Part shown: in pieces, positions 61,001 to 64,000 of the stretch
Position numbering within the stretch: the first letter of the stretch is position 1
Layout: every line of letters starts with the position of its first letter
Translations under genes and position numbers: made by a program
The notes under the pieces: model-generated
Told to the model about the DNA's origin: nothing
Databases searched by the model: none
What the model saw: only the letters and a program-made list of their open reading frames with translations
NCBI GenBank assembly: GCA_965214915.1
Contig: CBDCCP010000003.1
Location: 248,001 to 312,000, forward strand
Origin: CATQHP01 sp965214915
Lineage (GTDB): Bacteria; Acidobacteriota; Terriglobia; Bryobacterales; UBA6623
Length of the DNA stretch: 64,000 nucleotides
Direction: 5' to 3'

Positions 61001-64000
61001 GTCCACTGCCACGCTCACGGGGTTGTTCACCCGCGCTGCGGTCGCCGCGCCGCCGTCTCCGCCGGAGCCGCCGGCCCCGGTTCCGGCGACCGTGGAAATT
61101 TTTCCCGTAGCGGCGTCGACTTTGCGCACGCGGTGGTTGCTCCCATCGGCGATGTAGAGATTGCCCGCCCCGTCCACGGCGACATCCGGCGGGGAGTCCA
61201 GTTGCGCTTGGGCCGCCGCGCTTCCGTCGCCGCCGAACCCTTGGATTCCGTCTCCCGCGACCGTCTCGATCGTCCGTCCGACGGGCGGAGGAGGCGCGTC
61301 GCTGACGGTGATGGTGACAGAGGCGGTGGCTTGCGCGCCCTTTGAATGAGTGACGGTCAGGGTGTATGTCGTCGTAACCGTCGGGGAGACTTGGCGCGAG
61401 CCGGATAGCGCAACCATACCGATGCCTGGATCGATCTCCGCGCCGGCCCCGTTGGTGGAGGACCAGGTGAGGGTGGAGGACTGGCCGCCGGTGATCGTGG
61501 TCGGGTCGGCGCTGAGCGTGGCCGTGGGCGCCGGCGTGACGGTGAGCGTGGCGGTGGCTGCGGCCGGCACGCCGTTGGAGTCGGTGACGGTGAGCGTGTA
61601 GGCGATGGTTCCGGCTGCGCTGGGGGAGACGGAGTGCGCGCCGGCGGTAGCGGGGGAGACGGCGCCGACGCGCTGGTCGATCCGGGCGGTAATGGCGTCG
61701 CCGGAGGCGGCCCAGGCGAGGGTGGCCGATTGGCCGAGGGTGATCGTCGAGGGGGTGACGGTGAAGCTGCTCACCGCCGGACGGTCGGCCACGGTGATCG
61801 TGACCGAGGCTGCGGCCTGGGAGCCGTTGTTGTCGGTGACGGTGAGGGTGTAGGTGGTGTCGGCGGCGGGGGAGACGGTGACCGCGCCGGCGGCGGCGGG
61901 AGAGACGGCGCCTATGCCGTTGTCGATCTCGGCGCTGTTGGCGTTGGAGGCGGTCCAGCGCAGGGTGGTCGATTGACCGGCGGTGATGGAGGCGTCGTCG
62001 GCGCTGAAGGCGAGCGTGGAGGGGTCCTGGACGGTGAGCGTGGCGGTGGCAGCGGCCGGCACGCCGTTGTTGTCGGTGACGGTGAGCGTGTAGGCGATGG
62101 TTCCGGCTGCGCTGGGGGAGACGGAGTGCGCGCCGGCGGCGGCGGGGGAGACGGCGCCGACGCGCTGGTCGATCTCCGCGCTGACGGCGTTGGTCGAGGT
62201 CCACTGCAGCGTGGTCGATTGGCCTCTGGTGATGGTCGTGTCCGTAGCGCTCAGCGTGGCTGTGGGGGCGGCCGCGACGGTGACGGCGGCCGTAGCCCTG
62301 GCGGTGACGTTATTGGCGTTGGCGACGGTGAGGGTGTAGGTGGTGGTCGTCGTCGGGGAGACGGTTGCGGAGCCTGCGGAGGGCGGAGAGACGGCGCCGA
62401 CGCCGTTGTCGATTTCGGCGCTGACGGCGTTGGTTGAGGTCCACTTCAGGGTCGTCGACTGGCCGGCGGTGATCTCTGCGGGGGCGGCGATGAGGGTGGC
62501 GGCGGGCATTGGCGGGGAGACCTTGCGGATGCGGCCGTTGAAAGCATCGGCGATGTAGATGTTGCCCGCCAAGTCCACAGCCACGTCATAAGGGCCGTCC
62601 AACTGCGCCTGGGTCGCCGGACCGCCGTTCCCGTTGAACCCTTGCTGCCCGGTTCCCGCGACCGTGGCAATGTTCCCGTCGGCGGCGTCGACCCAACGAA
62701 TGCGGTGGTTGCCGGCATCGGCAATGTAGAGGTGGCCCGATTCGTCCAGCGCCACGCTGAAGGGGGCGTTGAGCTGCGCGGCAATTGCCGGACCGTTGTC
62801 CCCGCTGAATCCGCTCGTCCCGTCTCCCGCAACCGTGGTAATGTTCCCTGCGGCGTCGACCTTGCGGATGCGGTGGTTGCCGGTATCGGCGATGTAGAGG
62901 TTGCCCGATTCGTCCGGCGCTACGCCATAAGGGGAGTTGAGTTGCGCTGCGGTTGCCGCGCCGCTGTCCCCGCCGTACCCTTGCTGCCCCGTCCCCGCAA
63001 CCGTGGCAATGTTCCCTGCGGCGTCGATCTTGCGAATGCGGTGGTTGTCCGTGTCGGCGATGTAAAGATTGCCCGCTCCGTCCGGCGCCACGCCATAGGG
63101 GACATTGAGCTGCGCCGCAGTTGCCGGACCGCTGTCCCCGCTGAATCCGCCCGTCCCGTCCCCTGCAACCGTGGCAATGTTCCCCTCGGCGTCGACCTTG
63201 CGAATGCGGAAGTTGAAAGCATCGGCAATGTAGAGGTTGCCCGACCGGTCCGCTTCCACGCCGGTGGGGTAGCTGAGTTGCGCTGCGGTTGCCGCGCCGT
63301 TGTCCCCGCTGTACCCTTGCTCCCCTGTCCCCGCGACCGTGGCAATGTTCCCGGTGGCGGCGTCGACCTTGCGAATGCGTTCGTTGTTCGTATCGGCGAT
63401 GTAAAAATTACCCGCCCCATCCGCGGCTACGCCCCGGGGGAGGTTGAGTTGCGCCGCCGTCGCCGACTCGCCGTCGCCGCTGAAACCGTTGCCGTTGCCT
63501 CCCGCCGCCGTGGTAATGATCCCTTCCGCGTCAACCTTGCGGATGGCCGGCTTGGCGGTCGTCGAGGCGCCGGCATAGGCGGTGGTAATGATCCCTTCCG
63601 CGTCAACCTTGCGGATGCGGCTGCCGCTGGCGATGTACAGGTTGCCCGCCCCGTCCACCGCCACGCTCCTGGGGTTGCTCACCCGCGCCAACGTCGCCGG
63701 CCCGTTGTCCCCTCGGGCGCCGCTTGTCCCGTTTCCGGCGAACGTGGTAATCGTCCCCGTGACGGCGTCCACTTTACGCACGCGGTGGTTGCTCCCATCG
63801 GCGATGTACAGATTGCCCGCCCCGTCCACGGCCACGTCTCGAGGGGTCAACTGCGCTTGGCTCGCCGGTTCGTCGTCCCCGCCGTATCCGGAATCGGTGG
63901 TTCCCGACGATCCCGCTACCGTAGTCATGTTGCCCGCAGCGTCGATCTTGCGGATGCGGCCGGTATCGGCGACGTACAGGTTGCCCTCTCCATCCGCCGC
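58025..64000 (-). CDS. Giant NHL-repeat/Ig-like surface protein with split TIGR03437 domain (5' end beyond window)
   Basis: The minus strand is open from 64000 to 58025, 1991 codons, with its start outside the window (reads AADGEGNLYVADTGRIRKID at the edge). Order from N to C: about eight NHL repeats, five Ig-like domains of about 80 residues, six NHL repeats, a BACON-like beta domain (EEIEEILAPAVRARAF to TVLPPLGP), the first part of a Solibacter-type C-terminal domain (GVVNAAVMSAFG to IEAQLPSAVGLETL), six more NHL repeats, and the second part (PGIFTMSG to GVTIAVE). NHL arrays fold as beta-propellers and bind proteins, RNA or glycans; this protein is probably secreted or cell-surface. Very high internal repetition means the assembly itself should be treated with care. 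Confidence 0.85.
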   Translation of the reverse strand, partial: AADGEGNLYVADTGRIRKIDAAGNMTTVAGSSGTTDSGYGGDDEPASQAQLTPRDVAVDGAGNLYIADGSNHRVRKVDAVTGTITTFAGNGTSGARGDNGPATLARVSNPRSVAVDGAGNLYIASGSRIRKVDAEGIITTAYAGASTTAKPAIRKVDAEGIITTAAGGNGNGFSGDGESATAAQLNLPRGVAADGAGNFYIADTNNERIRKVDAATGNIATVAGTGEQGYSGDNGAATAAQLSYPTGVEADRSGNLYIADAFNFRIRKVDAEGNIATVAGDGTGGFSGDSGPATAAQLNVPYGVAPDGAGNLYIADTDNHRIRKIDAAGNIATVAGTGQQGYGGDSGAATAAQLNSPYGVAPDESGNLYIADTGNHRIRKVDAAGNITTVAGDGTSGFSGDNGPAIAAQLNAPFSVALDESGHLYIADAGNHRIRWVDAADGNIATVAGTGQQGFNGNGGPATQAQLDGPYDVAVDLAGNIYIADAFNGRIRKVSPPMPAATLIAAPAEITAGQSTTLKWTSTNAVSAEIDNGVGAVSPPSAGSATVSPTTTTTYTLTVANANNVTARATAAVTVAAAPTATLSATDTTITRGQSTTLQWTSTNAVSAEIDQRVGAVSPAAAGAHSVSPSAAGTIAYTLTVTDNNGVPAAATATLTVQDPSTLAFSADDASITAGQSTTLRWTASNANSAEIDNGIGAVSPAAAGAVTVSPAADTTYTLTVTDNNGSQAAASVTITVADRPAVSSFTVTPSTITLGQSATLAWAASGDAITARIDQRVGAVSPATAGAHSVSPSAAGTIAYTLTVTDSNGVPAAATATLTVTPAPTATLSADPTTITGGQSSTLTWSSTNGAGAEIDPGIGMVALSGSRQVSPTVTTTYTLTVTHSKGAQATASVTITVSDAPPPPVGRTIETVAGDGIQGFGGDGSAAAQAQLDSPPDVAVDGAGNLYIADGSNHRVRKVDAATGKISTVAGTGAGGSGGDGGAATAARVNNPVSVAVDGDGNLYTVSGHRIRKIDAAGIITTVAGGNGAGFSGDCGPADQAQLRSPRGVAVDRAGNFYIADTNNHRIRKVDAAGTIATVAGNGMVGSGGDGGPAVQARVSYPQSVAVDGAGNLYIAGGSRIRKVDTAGIITTAAGGNGSGFSGDGGAATAAQLNRPRGVAVDGAGGLYIADSGNHRIRRVDAAGTIATVAGSGAAGFNGDGGPATAAQLNSPQGAAVAGTGNLYIADTNNHRIRKVDASTVFPSPMPETPGFQPQPLPCEEIEEILAPAVRARAFKLPFRLAQDDEPASQTIVLYAENGEADFVAQPGQRWIAAEPARGSLAEDEETAITVKVDPSGLREGTHRGRLYIRSGGRVTARLNIVLTVLPPLGPAVAELGVVNAAVMSAFGERTSPFGAAALPVAPGSMVAVLGKNFTSGETVEAQGFPLPVSLGGARVLFDGLEAPLFAVGPQRIEAQLPSAVGLETLIPATVETGEGVGNGDGGPATAAQLESPRDVALDGVGNLYIADGSSRRVRKVDAVTGIISTTAGTGVSGAGGDGGPATAARLSNPASVAVDGWGNFYIAGGSRIRKVDTAGMITTVAGGRGSGFSGDGDAATAAQLNFPRGVAADGAGNLYIADTNNRRIRKVDAAGTIATVAGNGRIGATGDGGPATAARLTNPASVAVDRDNNLYITAGSRIRKVDAAGIITTVAGGRGSGFSGDGGPATRAQLSFPRGVAADGLGNLYIADTNNHRIRKVDAAGIITTAAGSGAAGFSGDGGPAAQAQLSSPRGVAADGLGNLYIADTHNRRIRRVDAAGIITTAAGSAEKAPGAALVLATVVVETPAGSSYPRRFFATVYAPGIFTMSGAGTGQAAALFSGEAAPAAARSYGGASRPARAGDTVEIYATGLGPAEPPLADGMNSCEPDGVCLEDFSNVNARRTIERPRVWIGGVEVAEEEVLFSGLAPTLAAVNVVVVEVPPGIEPSDEAEVVLAIDGKKSQPGVTIAVE
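58574..59560 (-). repeat. NHL array 3, six repeats inserted inside the TIGR03437 domain
   Basis: Six units of about 54-57 residues, each GDGGPATAAQL..PRGVAVDG, NLYIADTNNRRIRKVDAAG, TIATVAG. Units alternate between a long HRIRKVD form and a shorter GSRIRKVD form. Flanked by IEAQLPSAVGLETLIPATVE on one side and APGAALVLATVVVETPAG on the other. Confidence 0.8.
60280..61260 (-). repeat. NHL array 2, six repeats
   Basis: Six NHL units between the Ig-like domains and the BACON-like domain. The unit order (long, short GSRIRK, long, short, long, long) parallels that of array 3. Edges approximate. Confidence 0.75.
61285..62515 (-). repeat. Five Ig-like tandem domains
   Basis: Five units of about 80 residues with TITAGQSTTLRWTSTNA, AEIDNGIGAVSPA and TTYTLTVTDNNG. 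Units two and four share long identical stretches (AGAHSVSPSAAGTIAYTLTV), evidence of recent duplication or gene conversion. Edges approximate. Confidence 0.75.
62520..64000 (-). repeat. NHL array 1, at least eight repeats
   Basis: Eight NHL units plus a partial one at the window edge. A 36-base perfect duplication (63510-63545 and 63582-63617, 72 bases apart) inserts 24 extra codons (IRKVDAEGIITTA repeated) within one unit. Confidence 0.75.

Noticed and set aside
61634..62437. Glycine-rich 267-residue frame on the plus strand
   Set aside because: Antisense of the Ig-like repeats; its GDGEG-type repeats arise from the codon pattern of the real gene.
58025..64000. Regular DNA repeats that could suggest a CRISPR array
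   Set aside because: The period is about 160-170 bases, repeats are imperfect, fully coding and encode NHL units; no constant repeat/variable spacer pattern.

Overview
The window looks like a GC-rich chromosomal segment of an Acidobacteriota bacterium, probably of the Bryobacterales/Solibacter type. The evidence is family content: a VWFA-related acidobacterial-domain protein, two copies of the Solibacter-type C-terminal domain (TIGR03437-like), a TonB receptor with an N-terminal carboxypeptidase-regulatory-like domain, Tat-exported Gfo/Idh/MocA and sulfatase proteins, and a long NHL-repeat protein. The organism is Gram-negative (kdsA, RND pump, TonB receptor). I see no tRNA, rRNA or CRISPR array.

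Layout. 1-10.1 kb: an exported metallo-beta-lactamase-fold protein (cut by the window edge), a DUF255 thioredoxin-like protein, a GNAT acetyltransferase, a tightly overlapping TPR lipoprotein/PfkB kinase/GH4 glycosidase operon, and a secreted PIG-L deacetylase. 10.1-13.9 kb: an orphan TIGR03437 fragment, an SDR, a UvrC-like short nuclease and a membrane protein. 13.9-23.1 kb: an apparent inserted segment bounded by a perfect 38-bp direct repeat, carrying an octaheme cytochrome c with a small membrane protein, a large TonB receptor, an ISAzo13-like IS, an IS5-like IS and a deleted IS5 relic. 23.1-27.4 kb: an HlyD/FtsX/ABC exporter operon. 27.5-39.8 kb: housekeeping and catabolic genes (enoyl-CoA hydratase, FucP-like permease, citrate synthase, moeA-moaC, VWFA protein, exonuclease III, Gfo oxidoreductase, folP-folB-folK, sulfatase).

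39.8-44.4 kb is a mosaic accessory region: three small unrecognised genes in a row, a paralogue of the middle one 4 kb away, a duplicated sulfatase 5' end, a Tat-type protein gene with a 10-base G/C tract that puts it out of frame, and a second sulfatase. 44.4-50.9 kb is a TetR/outer-membrane factor/adaptor/RND efflux operon with a visible promoter and operator, but with a one-base frameshift in the RND permease. 51-58 kb holds a small lipoprotein, the 2-oxoglutarate dehydrogenase complex (E1-E2-E3) and kdsA. 58.0-64.0 kb is a giant NHL/Ig-like surface protein, running off the right edge, whose C-terminal domain is split by a third NHL array.

The most unusual items are the split TIGR03437 domain, the three-gene small-protein cassette with its dispersed paralogue, the homopolymer-interrupted Tat gene, and the 38-bp repeat-bounded 9.2-kb segment.
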